A stretch of DNA of 64,000 nt from Cunninghamella blakesleeana (Eukaryota; Mucoromycota; Mucoromycetes; Mucorales; Cunninghamellaceae): the NCBI GenBank assembly GCA_017871115.1, contig JAFCIZ010000006.1, positions 248,001 through 312,000 of the forward strand, written 5' to 3'. Numbering within the stretch: the stretch's first letter is position 1; each line of letters starts with the position of its first letter. Made by a program: the position numbers and the translations under genes. This document shows, one piece after another, positions 1 to 15,557 of the stretch. The notes beneath the pieces were generated by a model. The model did no database searches. It worked only from the letters and a program-made list of their open reading frames with translations, and was not told where the DNA came from.

Positions 1-380
1 CCTATGATCAAACTGACCCAAAAGAAAATAATAAAATAATCCCCTTTCTTTTTTTAAACATGCTTATAGTTTTTTTTTACTTTCTAAAAAAAAGCATTCC
101 CCGGTAAAGCTCAAATGATCATTGACAATGCATTATGCTGTACCTTTTCATCATTTTATTATTTTTTAATTTTAATTAGTGATCAAAGTCAAATTAAAAA
201 AAAATCATTTATTTAACAGTTTAATATTTTAAAAATTAAAATAATGAAAAAGGGACTTGATGTTTATTTTCATTTTTCAATAAATAGAAATACCTTCCAT
301 TTTTTGAAAGGCGACTATCTTTTTATTATTATTTTGCCAGCAATGTAGAATGCTTATCAATGTAAGGGTGATTAACATAA

Positions 381-428
<48 letters not shown>

Positions 429-952
429 AATGGTAAGGCGCAAAAAAAAAGTCTTGTAGACCCTTAATACTCTTTTTTTTTTTTGATCTCCCTTTTAGAA
501 ATTTTCAATTTTTTTTATAAAAGTCATATAGTAAAATAAATGATCCACTGGTTTAAAATTGATGATGATGATACTGTTTATTTTCTTTTTCCATTTTTAT
601 ATATTAATCCATACCTTTTCTCTCTCTCTTTCTCTTTTCCTCTCTTTTTATATAAACCATGATGGCTAATTCCTTTCCCCCTCCCCTTTTTTTTTAATAT
701 GATTTATTTATTTAAACCCTTCACTATCATCATTCTGCTTGTTTACAAAATATCCTTATTTATTGGTTCCAATATTACTACGTAGTTGTTTTTATAATAC
801 ATCATTATATCCTTAAAATTTATTATTTCTATTTTTATATTTATCAATAGCATACATACATGTATTATAAAAAAAATACAGTCTATAATAGGTTATAATT
901 GAAAAATGGCCCTTTTATGGTTGTAAGCTGGTATCTGTTAATACTGTAATAT
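1..952. other. Intergenic, AT-rich, no gene seen
   Basis: No open frame with coding character was found on either strand. The stretch holds a run of 41 A at 384-424, several T tracts and a CT-rich patch near 620-650. It lies downstream of the Pkr1 gene, so it may hold that gene's 3' end. Confidence 0.6.
384..424. repeat. Poly(A) tract of 41 bases
   Basis: An uninterrupted homopolymer of A. There is no retroposed cDNA body directly upstream that I can recognise, so it is treated as a simple repeat. Confidence 0.9.
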
Positions 953-1088
953 TTAATCTTGTTTTTTAGCTGATTGAGCTGAATTTTTATTTATTTCTTC
1001 ACTTTTATCATTATTATTATCGTCCTTATTTTCGCGTTTGATACGATCCATTTCTGCAATAAACCTATTAGATAGATAAATAAATTAA

Positions 1089-1150
<62 letters not shown>

Positions 1151-1446
1151 TGCTAGTATATTTATACTCATGTTCCTTCATTAATACATATATATATATA
1201 TATATATTCTTTTATTTAATTTTACCAACGAATAGCTATAAAAAGGCATATTGATAAGAATAATAAAGCAATAACATGACCATTTCCGCCAGTAATAAAT
1301 ACCATTCCCAATAAAGTGACAAATAAAGCATAAAAAGCATAAAACATTAATTTAATAACCCCCGTAGCTGTATATCCTGGAGTCATGATGGAAGTAATAA
1401 TATCCGTTACAAAACCTTCTTCTACTACTTCTTGCTTTGTATCCAT
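953..1446 (-). CDS. PKR1: V-ATPase assembly factor Pkr1 homolog
   Basis: Two exons, 1446-1226 and 1064-953, with a GTAAAA..TAG intron, give 110 residues. The protein has two hydrophobic helices (about residues 31-52 and 57-73), preceded by the signature SIMTPGYTATG and followed by IRWFIAEMDRIK, then a lysine/aspartate-rich hydrophilic tail. In yeast, Pkr1 is a small ER membrane protein that helps assemble the Vo sector of the vacuolar ATPase; the pattern (short N-terminus, S-I/V-x-x-PG, two helices, WF-x-x-E after the second helix) fits that family and its length. The splice junction falls inside IRW-FIAE and restores the family motif, which supports the model. Name by motif only, no search was run. 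Confidence 0.8.
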
Positions 1447-2420
1447 CTTTATATAGCTATTATTTTTAATATTATTTTAAGAAAGAAAGAATGAGAGAGA
1501 GGAGGAAAACGAAAAATATTTTTTCCAACCTTTTACTTTTAAGCTTTTGTTGTTGTTGAACGTATAAACTCCGATTATTATGTTTTGGCAGTACCTATAA
1601 AATATTAAAAAAAATCAACTATCGACTTTTTTATGTAGTATACATATCAAAAATAATTATACTTTTAATTATTATAATAAAATAATATTAGTTTTATTCA
1701 TCTATTTTTTTTATTAAAACATAAGACATCATCACATTTTTTTTGAGAATAATAGAGCATTACTACTCACATACTAGGTGAGTTTTTTGAACTCCATAAA
1801 AGGAAATCCACGTACCAATGTATGTTCGAGTAAAGTAGTAAAAGATAAAAAAAAGGTACCGTGATTTTTCGATTTTCAACTTTGTTATAATATATATATA
1901 TATATATTCAAATCATATATTAATAATGAATGGGCAAAATCAATACATTATAAAGTTTATTTCATTACAAAAGAATTTTTATCATTATACTTATATATAT
2001 GTTCTAACTATAGGCGCAATTTTATACTTGTATGTTCATATAAGCTTAAAAAACTCAAGCAAGTAAATGATCCAAATAATATATATCACAAAATAAATAA
2101 CGTTTAATATAAAAAATATAATTAAGTTGAAAAAAAAGTTAGTTCTCGCTATTTAACTTTTTTCATCTTTTTTATCTACTACGTTTTTAATATGTTTCAT
2201 TATTTAAGATAATAGAAAAAATCTATATAAAAAACTGGATGATAAAATGGTCCTTTTTTACAGATTTTAAAAAATTCATAATATATGTAATAATATTTTT
2301 TTATATAATTATTTTAATTATTTTTATTTTATATAAAATCTTGCTCTTCTACTATTATCAGATCTTATGTACGTCTTCTCGAGTTATGTATCACAATAGT
2401 AATAATACTAATATTAATTG

Positions 2421-2452
<32 letters not shown>

Positions 2453-2681
2453 TTAATAAAATAATAGGATACAATAAATAATATGTAATAATAGAATTAA
2501 TTATAATTAGCTAATAAACAATAAGAAAAAAAAATTAATATCAACAAAAAAATAATAAATAAAATGTATAAGAATAAAATGTAATAATACTGATATAAAA
2601 TAGTGAATAATACTAATAAAATGATTATATATATATATAAGAAAAAAGAAAATAATAAAATAATCATTGTATCATCTTCTT
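1447..2681. other. Intergenic between two minus-strand genes
   Basis: AT-rich spacer with (AT)n runs at about 1890-1908 and 2421-2448. It should contain the Pkr1 promoter on its left side. The 60-residue open frame at 2239-2421 is low-complexity I/F/Y and not supported. Confidence 0.5.
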
Positions 2682-4317
2682 TTATTCATCATCAATACGC
2701 CAAGAATGTCGGGTTCTTGATTTATGTAAGGTTAATTCATGTTTATTTTTATCTGCCGCACCACGTTGAACGAATGGCTGTAATCCACAATCGAAATTTC
2801 GCATACAAATACAACCAAGTATAATAGTAAGAACGTCTATAACAATCCCAAACCATACTAAAGTAATAATAATAATAATAATAAAGAATAATCTATGATG
2901 AGAACTTGTATGTTTATAAATTAAAAAAAAAATGGTAAAATATATTTAAAAACTTACCAAGACAAATCCAAACATACCAACTATTATAAGGTCCCATAGT
3001 TTGGAGTAAGATCAAAACATAATGAACAATAACTATCACTTCAAAGGTAATAAAAGTAATCATTCTACCATAACTTTCACTGCTACCCTGTATAAAATAA
3101 AGAGAAATATATATTAATAAACCGAATGAAATAGTACAATAGTTTTTTTTCTTTTATTATTATTTACTTACAGCTGTTCTCGCAAAATAAAGCATTGGTA
3201 GTACTAAAACTGTAATAGCTAATTGAATGCCGGTTTCCCATCGTATTCCATTTTCGATAGCATATTGAACCACATAAAAAACAGATACTAAAAATTGAGT
3301 AAAGACATCAATTTTTAATGATAAAACAAAGAATTGAAAGATTCTATACATTTCTATTAGAAATAAAAATGATAACAAAAAAAAAATAAAAAAAGGAGGG
3401 AGAAAATACAAAGATAAATAAGCTGATCTTTTCATTTATTTATCATAATTAGTATTATCATTTATTTTATTTAATCTTATTTATCATTACTTTGTATACG
3501 GACATCGGCACCAATTTTTTTATAAATATTCCAACCAAATTGTCTTGACATTTGATAACTAAGATAACCAATCACACAAGCAAAAATCAAGATAACTATA
3601 GCTAGAACGATTTCTAATTTTTGAGCTAAATCAAGAGCCTCTACCGAGTGTTTTGTTTCTGATAATCTCCTTAACCATTTATTCCCATCTACAACTTCAA
3701 GAGCACCCAAGATGGCACAAATCACATTAATATTAGCTAAAGCTAAGATTTCTGCTGTATTTTGGTAGACTGTCTATATAATACAATATAGCATAATGCA
3801 ATAATAAAATAAAAATGAATTAAAAAATGGATTTTTAATTTTAATTTAACTATTTTTTTTTTAATTTTAATTAAAGTTTAACTTACAGCATCAATAGTCA
3901 TAAAAACAAACCATATTTCAAATCCGATAAAGCAAATATTTTCCCATTTAATACGACCTAAGCGATCTGCTGCAAGCGCTGGTACGTTTGTTTCAGGTAT
4001 ATATCCAGTAAGTAAGCCTTCTTTATCAGGTTGCGGTAATAGTTTACTTTCTCGATCATTTAATACGCAAATAATGGTTTGTAATATCACTACACATATA
4101 CACTGTAATATAGCGATCCCAACATATAACTTTGACCAACGTGTTTCAGTTACTCGATTCACCTAATATAAATGAATATATATGCATACAAATGTATGTA
4201 CTGATTAATAAATAATAAAAATAAATGTAGTCTACTTTTATTGCTGTTGTTTCTGTTGCTATTATTATTGCTATTTTTTATATTTATTCGCTTTACAATT
4301 TTTTGAACAGTAACCAT
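2682..4317 (-). CDS. UPF0658 Golgi membrane protein
   Basis: Six exons: 4317-4297, 4162-3887, 3773-3491, 3353-3172, 3087-2958, 2857-2682; 355 residues. The first exon gives only MVTVQKI and splices into VNRVTETRWSKLYVG. About seven hydrophobic segments alternate with short loops. The family signature is clear: TRW..LYVGIAILQ near the N-terminus, WNIYKKIGAD followed by MYRIFQFF and a LKIDVF helix, and a soluble tail ending HSWRIDDE. UPF0658 proteins are uncharacterised multi-spanning membrane proteins placed in the fungal Golgi. The exon-3/4 join (IQ-KMYRIFQFF) reproduces the conserved block. A plus-strand open frame over 2603-2824 is only the antisense of the last exon. Confidence 0.75.
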
Positions 4318-5488
4318 ACTAGGTAAGGTAGTTTAGTTGAATGGTATAGCTTGTATATTTTATTTAACGATAAACCAATCAATCCAACTGTCGTTTTATA
4401 TAAAATAAAATAAAAAGAAAAAACAAAGAGAGAGAAAGTGAAAGAGAGAATGAAAAAGGAAAGGGAAGGGAAGTGAAAGGAAAGGAAAGGAAAGGAAAAA
4501 TGAAAAGGTAAAAAAGTATATAATAAAAAGAAAAGAAAGCGAAGAAAAAGAGAAAGGTAAAATTAAAAATTAAAAAATGTGAAAATAATATATATAAGTT
4601 TAGTACACTCTGTGCTACCTTTTCCTTACTTTTTAACTATTTTTATAAAAAATTATTAAAACTCCCCACATACAAGTTATAAAATAACTATAAAAAGATA
4701 TAACTACTGCAAAAAAGAAAAACGCTCTATATAGGTATTATTTTATTATTTATTATTTATAATTATTAAAATAAAAATTAAATACTAATAACATACAAAT
4801 ATCAATATTTATCAAGCCATTCGACTAAAATAATAAGTATATATAAGAATAAAAAATTATAAAAAAATATAAGAACGATAGTTAAAGTAAGGAGAATAGA
4901 AATAAACACCTATTTTAGCATTATTCAACCTTATAATTTATTATTTAATAAATACATAAATACATATTGTACGTATACATAATGCATAGTTAAATGAAGG
5001 ACCAACCAATCTTTTTTATCATTACTATATATTATTAAGCATGTACAAAGGCTATCATCATGGTAACTACCATAAATAAATAATTTTCCTTATTAATTAA
5101 TTGCCTTTATTTATATTCAATGCTATTGTTATTATTATACGTATTTTTCTTACTTTTTTTTTTATTTAATATGCTGATTAAGAACAATCGTTATTATTCG
5201 ATTATCTTAATCCCAGAATTAATGCCAGCGCGTGTGACACTTTTTCAAGCATTCCAAAAATAGTGGGTGATGCGCATTTTTTTTTAATAATAATAAACAA
5301 AAAAAATCGAAAATTCGTAGGGTCTGAATTTTAATTTTTTAGAATATAAGTGATTTTAGTTTTGTTTTTCTTTTTTTCTCTCTTTTTCTTTTTCATATCT
5401 ACATATATCTATATCTATATCTATATTTTATATATATATCTATATTTATTTATATTTTTTTTGTGTATTGATAATATATATATATATA
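4318..5488. other. Divergent promoter region, purine-rich tract
   Basis: Shared 5' region of the UPF0658 gene (-) and LETM1 (+). It contains a strongly strand-biased G+A tract at about 4415-4509 with GGAAA repeats and then AT-rich DNA. No further gene was seen. Confidence 0.5.
4415..4509 (+). repeat. Polypurine (GA/GGAAA) tract
   Basis: About 95 bases almost entirely A and G on the plus strand, including four GGAAA units at 4479-4498. Polypurine mirror tracts of this kind can form triplex DNA; whether this matters for the divergent promoter is unknown. Confidence 0.7.
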
Positions 5489-8055
<2,567 letters not shown>

Positions 8056-8685
8056 ATCCTATTTCATTAAAAAAAACCATACATATATATTTATAAATAA
8101 AAATAAAAAATATAGTTATTATTTTAGATCTTATTTAAAAAGAAATATAATTTAATGTACATATCGATCTTAATACTACTTCATTTGTTTCTAGTTTTTA
8201 TGATTTTCGATTCCAGTTGTCCACTAGTTTTTTTTTTTCTTATAATATCGCTAACCACATTTGTAACCGAGATAAAAAAATATATATATTATTGACCACC
8301 GTCATCAGGTTCGTTTGGTTCAATTATAATACCCCTAAAATGTTTTCCTAATATTTTTTGAATTGATAGAAGAGGATTCAGCATTGAAAATATTCATTCT
8401 TACACAGCATACTCTTTCCATAAAAGGAAAAAGTATTATTCATTTTTTTATCTAATATCACTAATAACAAAATAATAATAGTAATAAAAAGAGATTATCT
8501 ATCTTAGTTTTTATATTCAAGTATTACATAAACTAGTTTTGATTGCATGAAAAATTGGTATTATTGCTTATATATTACGATTAGTATTTTTAAAATATTT
8601 TTTTAATAATAATAGTAATAAACAATATTAATAATAATAATAAATAAATAAACAAGTACAATATATATATATATATATATATATA
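8056..8685. other. Convergent spacer LETM1 / SET gene
   Basis: Tail-to-tail region between LETM1 and the SET gene. Mostly AT-rich 3' flank; it includes a short minus-strand open frame at 8289-8384 listed separately and a T run near 8229-8239. Confidence 0.5.
8289..8384 (-). CDS. Possible 31-residue small protein
   Basis: An ATG-to-TAA frame on the minus strand begins MLNPLLSIQKILGKHFRG and ends EPNEPDDGGQ. It has a hydrophobic/basic N-terminal helix and an acidic tail, and its composition is much less AT-driven than neighbouring random frames, which is why it is listed. An in-frame stop (TGA) lies shortly upstream, so it is not obviously the end of a longer exon unless an intron intervenes. 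No family recognised; could be a chance frame. Confidence 0.25.
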   Translation of the reverse strand: MLNPLLSIQKILGKHFRGIIIEPNEPDDGGQ

Positions 8686-9153
8686 TCAATCCATCATCAT
8701 AGTTTGTAACCAGGTATCGTCATCATCATCACTAGCAGCTATTTGTTGATCATTTTCTCCATTATTCACATCTTCAAACCATAAATTAGATCCATATGAT
8801 ATATTTAATTCTTCATTAGGTTGGATATCTCTTAAAGTAATATATTTGATAACATTATTATTAAAATCGCGAATAAATCCAACATTAGGGTTCTTATCAT
8901 GATTAAACATGGAACCTAATCCAAGTGCTAATGCAAAATTTCCATTTTCCCATACATACGTGTAATGATCTAAAACAGTGTATTTTCCATGTTCAGTATA
9001 TTCCTTACGTTGAAAGAGTAAAACAGGTGAGATATCTACAAGTGTATGATTAGGAATCGGCTTAGTGGAAAACACCCCTCGTCCTTTAATAGGATCTTTA
9101 CGAAGTTCTAAGCATAAATTGTTATGTGGTAATTGTATAACTGTGTCTTCCAT
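8686..9153 (-). CDS. Small SET-domain protein
   Basis: Single-exon gene, 155 residues. The SET fold is visible in order: KGRGVFSTKPIP (about residues 23-34), a middle strand DHYTYVW, the cofactor motif SMFNHDKNPNVGF (NHxxxPN, about 81-93) and ELNISYG (about 115-121). No pre-SET or post-SET cysteine cluster follows; the C-terminus is an acidic run ending in WLQTMMMD. SET proteins are S-adenosylmethionine-dependent lysine methyltransferases; this stand-alone minimal type is common in fungi, and its substrate cannot be told from sequence. Lack of introns contrasts with most neighbours. Start chosen at the first ATG, giving the full SET N-terminal strand. Confidence 0.82.
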   Translation of the reverse strand: MEDTVIQLPHNNLCLELRKDPIKGRGVFSTKPIPNHTLVDISPVLLFQRKEYTEHGKYTVLDHYTYVWENGNFALALGLGSMFNHDKNPNVGFIRDFNNNVIKYITLRDIQPNEELNISYGSNLWFEDVNNGENDQQIAASDDDDDTWLQTMMMD

Positions 9154-10371
9154 TACATTGGTTTCTTAAAAAAAAAAAAAGAAAGAAAATTCTGAGATTT
9201 GTAATTTTTTTTTTCCAAGCCTCGGATTTTGAATAATTTTGGTTCCTTTTTTTTGACACTTTAAAAAAATGCATGACATTATGTAATGGTCAACTCAATA
9301 CCTATCTTTTCATATTAAAAGAACTAAATTATGGACATATATTTTTTAAAATGAAATAAACAAATTGTATTATTTTAAAATAATATTGTATTCTATTATT
9401 GCTAATATTATATATATAATAATAATAAAGTGTTAAAAAAAACCCCAGGAGCAAATGAATTATTCAAATAGATATTTAGATAAAGTATGCTAGTTAATAA
9501 TTTAAAATAAAAAATAATAAATATTTATTGCTTCATTTAAAAAACCATACCTAATTAAAATAATTTTATCTCAGTGTATAATAAACCAATTAACTCAAAA
9601 GTTAACGGCTCAATAGCTTTATCATTATCAATATATAATTTAATTTTCATACAGCAGTCTTAAGTATTGACTGATTTATTTAAGAGTCGCATTCAATGTA
9701 ATTATTCATTAATCTTTTAAAAAACAAATTAAATGAATATTAAATTCTATCAGATCAATAACTAAATTATATTTTATATACTGACTAATTTTCATAAGAT
9801 GACCTTGGATTTTGGTTGAATGAGTAAAGATTAGCATTTTGGCCAAAAAATATTGGCTACATATTCCTAGTATACTTTTTTTAATTAGATATCTTTTTCT
9901 TTCTTTATTCTTTTTTTTAAAAAAAAGAGAAAATACTCCAATAACTATAAAATAAATGAGATCCATTTTATCAACATAACTCTATATTAAATCCTAAAAA
10001 TATATTTACTCGATTTGTAATATATCACCTAAAAAATTTTACTTTTGTACTCACTAACTCCGAAGTATCTTGCATTTTGTATTATAAAAAAATAGGTACT
10101 CAAATGCGAAGTCAAAATATTGTAATAAAAAAAAATTATCGATTTGAATGATTAATTTGTTAGACTAAATTTATTTGAAGTTTACAACCAATAAAGATGT
10201 ATTTAAAATATTTCAAAATATATTAAATATTAAAAATAAAGTGATAATTATAGATAGTAATTCGTGTATGTGCAATTTTTTTTAAACTTTATAACAAATA
10301 AGGTAGTTTGTTGTTATTATTATACATATATATAAACAAATATTTTTTTACATGAGTACTTTAAATTATAA
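9154..10371. other. Intergenic, no gene seen
   Basis: AT-rich spacer upstream of the SET gene. The 85-residue minus frame at 9709-9966 is dominated by I, F, K and L, has no recognisable motif and no splice partners, and is not annotated. Confidence 0.5.
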
Positions 10372-11062
10372 TCAATTCTTACGATCGAAGAAAAGAGCAA
10401 GGGAAGCTATAGAAACACCACCTACAACAACGAGAACCGTTACTAGAACAGGTACACCGACGGAATAAATGTAATTCAGTATGATGATTCCTAAATATCT
10501 ATTTGTTAAAAGTGGTAATTCTTGGGCACAAGCAGGATCAAGGGTAGCATACCAAACGGTTCCAACTATAATAAAAAAAAATAAATGATTATTCTTTCTG
10601 GTGATAATCACTTCTTACTACTACTACTATTGTTGTTACTATTGTTATTATTATCATATATTTTTTTTAATAAAAAAAAAAAAAAATACCTATAGCAACA
10701 GCAAATGCAAAAGTGTTTCCAAAACCGAACCATAAACCAATTCCTATTTTTATTAAAAAAGAAAAGAGAAAAAAAAATGAATTACTCTATATTTGTATTT
10801 TTTTATCTCTATTATTATTATCATTATCATTACCAGCACCCATACATAAAACAAGAGCACCACAACCAACTAATATTGAGCCAGTAGCAACAAATAATTT
10901 TGTTATCACCGAAGCAGAAAGATTGGGTACGTCGCAAACAGCTGGCAAAGTAGTATTTAAAAATGGAACACTAAAGGCAAGCTGAATTGCTCCTGCAACA
11001 ACCAAAAATATTAAACAACAACCTCCACCAATCAAACCAAGTGTACCTTCACCATCCGACAT
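10372..11062 (-). CDS. Small four-helix membrane protein, unknown family
   Basis: Three exons: 11062-10834, 10743-10690, 10565-10372; 158 residues. The start is MSDGEGTLGLIGGG. Four hydrophobic segments are visible (about residues 8-30, 50-75, 77-100 and 125-150), with a glycine-rich first helix, a loop with cysteine (AVCDVPN) between helices 1 and 2, a second extracytosolic-like loop with one cysteine (LDPACAQELP) before helix 4, and a short basic end FFDRKN. The two single cysteines in equivalent loops could pair. The topology resembles tetraspan claudin/SUR7-like membrane proteins, but no signature was recognised, so no function is given. The splice joins are phase-consistent and keep the helices intact. 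Confidence 0.7.
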
Positions 11063-12745
11063 CTTTTTAAGTACGAATATATTAAACAATTGAAAAAGAA
11101 AGAGAAAAAGAAAAAAGAAGAAAAACACAAAATGATAAAAATTCTAATTTATTTATAAAAAACTGATGGTAACACTATAATACCTTTTTCTGGAAATTTA
11201 AAGAAGCGCCACACAAAGGGTATTTTTTATTTTTGACATGACCAAACATACGTAAGGGGTTATTGTTATACCAAATGATCCATTACTTTTTCATTTTATT
11301 TTTAATCACGTTATAATAGATATGTTTTTGTGAAAATCCGAAATACTTTTTTTGTTTTTAGTCATTTACTGAATTTCGATTTATCTTTGTACTCTTCATA
11401 TGACATCTCTATTTTTATTTTGTTTTCTTTTTTACTAACGATAGGAACAAAGCATCATATTAAAAAGAAAAGGGCTTATACCAATTTGTCTATTTATTGA
11501 TCTTATTACCATAAAGTATAAAACGAGAACATCTTACTTTATTTTTCATTCGTAATGCCCAATCAAGTATTGACAGATGAAGTAACTTTTAGTCTACATA
11601 GTAGAAAAAAAATAGAGTGTGAAAGCTAAATCAATTTTTACTTTGTGTTACTATTGAGCTCCATTTATATAACTTTTTTTATTTTTTTAAACTTGAATTC
11701 ACGTTAAATTATTACATTTTACGTAAATTTAGCTCTATATACCTCGAATACAATATAATGGACTATCACGTTTACAGCTATCAAATACTTTATAATTTTA
11801 TAACCATACTATTGATTAAAATGAAACAAAAATACTCTCCTACTAATGTATAAATCTAATCTATGAAAAGCTTATATTCTTTATATATATAATCTATTTC
11901 TTATTTACTTTAATAACCTTGGAGAAAAAGCAATATATATGCTAATTTCATATGTAGTTCATCAAAAAATAGAATAGAAGAGATATACAACTTTATAATA
12001 TAAAGCTAACCCAGTAGTTAAAGAGTAATAAATAATCTTGCTTTTTTATAAAGTATATATATGATATTAGCTGAAAAAGTGAAATAATATAAGCTTGTTC
12101 ATCTATTTTACTTGATAAAGTGGAAAAATAGCATATTCATTGGACAATTCGATTCAAAAAGTCGATTAATTTTTTATGCCAATAAAGAAAAGTACAGTAA
12201 GTATATAATATTTTCAATAAAAAGATAAACTGTTTTAAATGTGTATGAATAGTACAATTAAAAAAATAAGCTGCATGTGTTTACAATTTATTATTCCTGT
12301 GATATATATATATACATTTATAATATCAATATTAAGAATTAATATATGTAGTAAAAATATTAAGATAGAGCATATATAGTATTAAGAATGAAAAAAGAGA
12401 AAAAACCAAACCAAATAAAAAAGGGAGACATTGAAAAAAAATATGCAGTTTCCTTTTTTGTTATCGGTTATTAAATATTTTTTCACGCTATAAATTTTTC
12501 ACTGTTATTTTTTTCATCATCCTTTCTCTTTTTCGTTCCTTTCTTTCAAAAAAAAATAATTGTAATTTTAACTTTTTATTGACATTATATTTATTTTCTA
12601 ATAATATAAAAGAAAAAGACCTTGATATTTATATTATTTTTTAATTCCATTCTTTTTCTTTATATATATATATATAAACCTTTCCTTTTTTTCTTTTTAT
12701 CTTTTATATAAATTTTTTTTAATACCAAAACTTGTAAAAGTAAAA
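11063..12745. other. Divergent promoter region, no gene seen
   Basis: Shared upstream region of the membrane-protein gene (-) and the dynein gene (+), nearly 1.7 kb of AT-rich DNA. Pyrimidine-rich stretches just before 12746 look like the usual fungal leader. No coding frame supported. Confidence 0.5.
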
Positions 12746-15159
12746 ATGTTGGCCACAGGAACTCAACAACAGCCAACAGCTACAGCAACGCAAACATCAT
12801 CTGAAAAGGATGAAATATGGTCAACTATTTTAAAAGGTGTAGCTTCTTCAAAAATGGTACCAACAAAAAATATTCTTATCTTGGGTAAAAAATAAATAGA
12901 TATAAAAATAAATTATGAATAGTTTTTTATATTATTTTTTTTCTCGTTTTATATTAAGTACATATATATGTCTATTTTTTTTATTATTATTATTTTTTTG
13001 ATATATATTAGGTGATTCGGGTAGTGGAAAATCAACACTTGTACATTATCTTAAAAACGATCCTGGACCACAACCTGTTGTATCTGAAACTGACAATTTA
13101 CCACCTTCATCATTTAATGTATCTGCTTCAAATAACTATACCCATATGCCTATTGAAAACCTTGATGAGGATGTTGCTAATAATCTCGCTTTAGGTTATA
13201 CTTATGTTGATATTCAAGATGAAGAAAATGAAGGTATACATTTATTTATATATACATATTATTGTTATTATCATTATTGTTATTACTATAATTTAAAGAA
13301 ATGAAAAATAGATTTAACACTAGGATACTTTTTTTAAAATTTTATTTCATATTTAATTATTTATTTGTTTATCTATATTATAATTATTAGCCGTTGCAAG
13401 ACTTGGATTTTATCAGTTAGGATTATCAGCATCTGAATATTTACCTTTACTTAAATTTGCTCTTTCAGCTGATACTTTACAAGATTCAATGGTGATTCTT
13501 GTATTAGATTGGACACGACCATGGAAATTTTTAGAATCATTGCAACGATGGATGAATGTATTAGATTACACAATAAATGAAATTCGTAAAGAAGGAAGTA
13601 ATCCTGATTCTTCATGGACAAAAGGAAAAGCTATATTGGATGAATTACGTGAAAAAGGTAAATTTAAAAAAAGAATGTAAATGAACGATAAGAGAGAAAA
13701 AGATAGATTCTATATATATCATTTATCTAATGATATTACTATTATCTTATTATTATTGTTTTATTTATAGTGGAATTTTACCTCAAAACTTATTCAGAAC
13801 CCGTACCAAATAGCAATACATTTAATATAACAGCTTCTACATCTACAAGTTCAGTACCATCTACTTCTACTAATAATTTTGTACCTACAACTTTAGTTTC
13901 TAACTCGACTACAACTACAGCCGCTGATCAAGTTACTTTACCCCTTCCATCTGGTTGTCTTACTACTAATTATGGTATACCTATTTCTGTTGTTTGTTGT
14001 AAAGTAAGTATAAAATAACATTAATAATATTATCATAATAATTATAAAAGGAAAAAAAAAAGTATATTAATATTTGTCTTTTTTCATATTTTTATTTTTT
14101 TTTATTTTTTTTTATTTTTTTTTCCAATTATAGAGTGATTATTTTACAAAATTAGAACAAACCTATGATTATAAAGATGATCAATTTGATTTCATTCAAC
14201 AAACACTTCGAAGTATATGTATGAAATGTAAGTATAAATGGAACTTATTAGCATCAATAATAACAATAATAATATATAAGTATCTTGTATATTTATTTAA
14301 ATATTGTTTTTTATTTATTTTTATTTATTTATTTTTATTTATTTATTTATTTTGTTTAGATGGAGCTGCATTATTTTATACATCAACATTACGACCTTAT
14401 ACATTCCATAATCTTCGACAATATATTTTGCATCGAGTACTTACAACATCCACTAAAACATACCCTTACTTGATTAAAGCACAAGTTGTAGAACGTGATA
14501 GTGTAGCGGTTCCTGCAGGTTGGGATTCATGGGGGAAAATTCGTGTATTACGTGAATTTGATTGTGAAGCTGTTAATCAAGGGTGGGATGCAGATTTAGA
14601 ATCTCTTTTAGATAGACAACCTCATGGCTCTCATGGTGCAAGAGGTGTTTATGAAGATGCTATAACAAGTCCGGAAAAAGAAGAACAGGTATTTAAAAGA
14701 ATAAAAAATCTATTTCGCAGTATACACTTATACTAATTCATTCTCTCTTTACTATTATTATTATATACCTTTGTGCATTCATAGCCATTAAATATTCCTT
14801 TAACTGTGACATGTGAAGATGAACAAGTATTTTTGGAACGTCATTTTGAAACACTCCAAAGAGCTACGGATGGTCCTAGTAGACAAGGTACTGGTGCATC
14901 AGCTACAGCCAGACCTAGTGTAGTGGGTCCGTTAGGTGTTTCTCCTGCTACTATTGATTTAATGCGTATTGGTTCAGAAAAGGAAGGTGAAATTAATACA
15001 AGAATAAGTCGAACAAAAGAAGATAAATTACTAAACAAAGTAAGTCAAAAACAAAGTCATCAACATCTTCTACTTCTACTTCAATATACATATATGTATA
15101 GGCTGGCATACCATTTTGATTCTTATTTTCTATTTTTCTTTTTATTCTTTAATTCTATA

Positions 15160-15191
<32 letters not shown>

Positions 15192-15557
15192 CAATAATGA
15201 TAGGGACCAAGTCCAATTCAAACAACACCCTCTGCTGTTGGTAGTGCACCAAGTGCGACAAGCCCATTAGGTGTGGGAGCAAATGCTGCCGCTGGTGCAT
15301 CTAACGAAGTCTTGGCTAATTTTTTCCAATCATTACTTATTAAAAAGGTTGCCTCTGGTGGATCACCTACAAGTGCTTCCCCAACATCTAGTTTATTAAA
15401 CGGTGGCCTTGGTAATGGAACAGGAAGTGGATTGAGTGGAAGTGGTGGTAGTGGAAGTGGTAGTGGTAGAGATGAATCAGCAAGAAGATCAGCTTTAAAT
15501 AGAAAAGAAGTCCATAAAGAATTGGACCGTATGCGACAATATGTAAACAAACCATAA
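12746..15557 (+). CDS. Cytoplasmic dynein light intermediate chain
   Basis: Eight exons: 12746-12884, 13012-13233, 13391-13657, 13771-14003, 14134-14227, 14360-14688, 14785-15039, 15204-15557; 630 residues. A Ras-like fold begins with the P-loop ILGDSGSGKST (about residues 43-54), split by the first intron. The family-specific blocks follow: LGFYQLGLSASEYLPLLKFAL, MVILVLDWTRPWKFLESLQRW, YGIPISVVCCKSDYF, YGAALFYTSTLRPYTFHNLRQYILHRVL, PAGWDSWGKI. The C-terminal half is low complexity (S, G, T, P), ending in a predicted helix NRKEVHKELDRMRQYV, like the adaptor-binding helix of animal LIC. It links dynein heavy chain to cargo adaptors on microtubules. Motifs are strong; the exact boundaries of the serine/glycine region are less certain. 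Confidence 0.92.

Noticed and set aside
384..424. Poly(A) as the tail of a retroposed gene
   Set aside because: No coding or repeat body with target duplications found next to it.
2603..2824. Plus-strand 73-residue frame
   Set aside because: Antisense of the last exon of the UPF0658 gene, which has family motifs and consistent splicing.
14841..15038. Minus-strand frame inside the dynein gene, also 15218-15562
   Set aside because: Antisense to well-supported coding exons.
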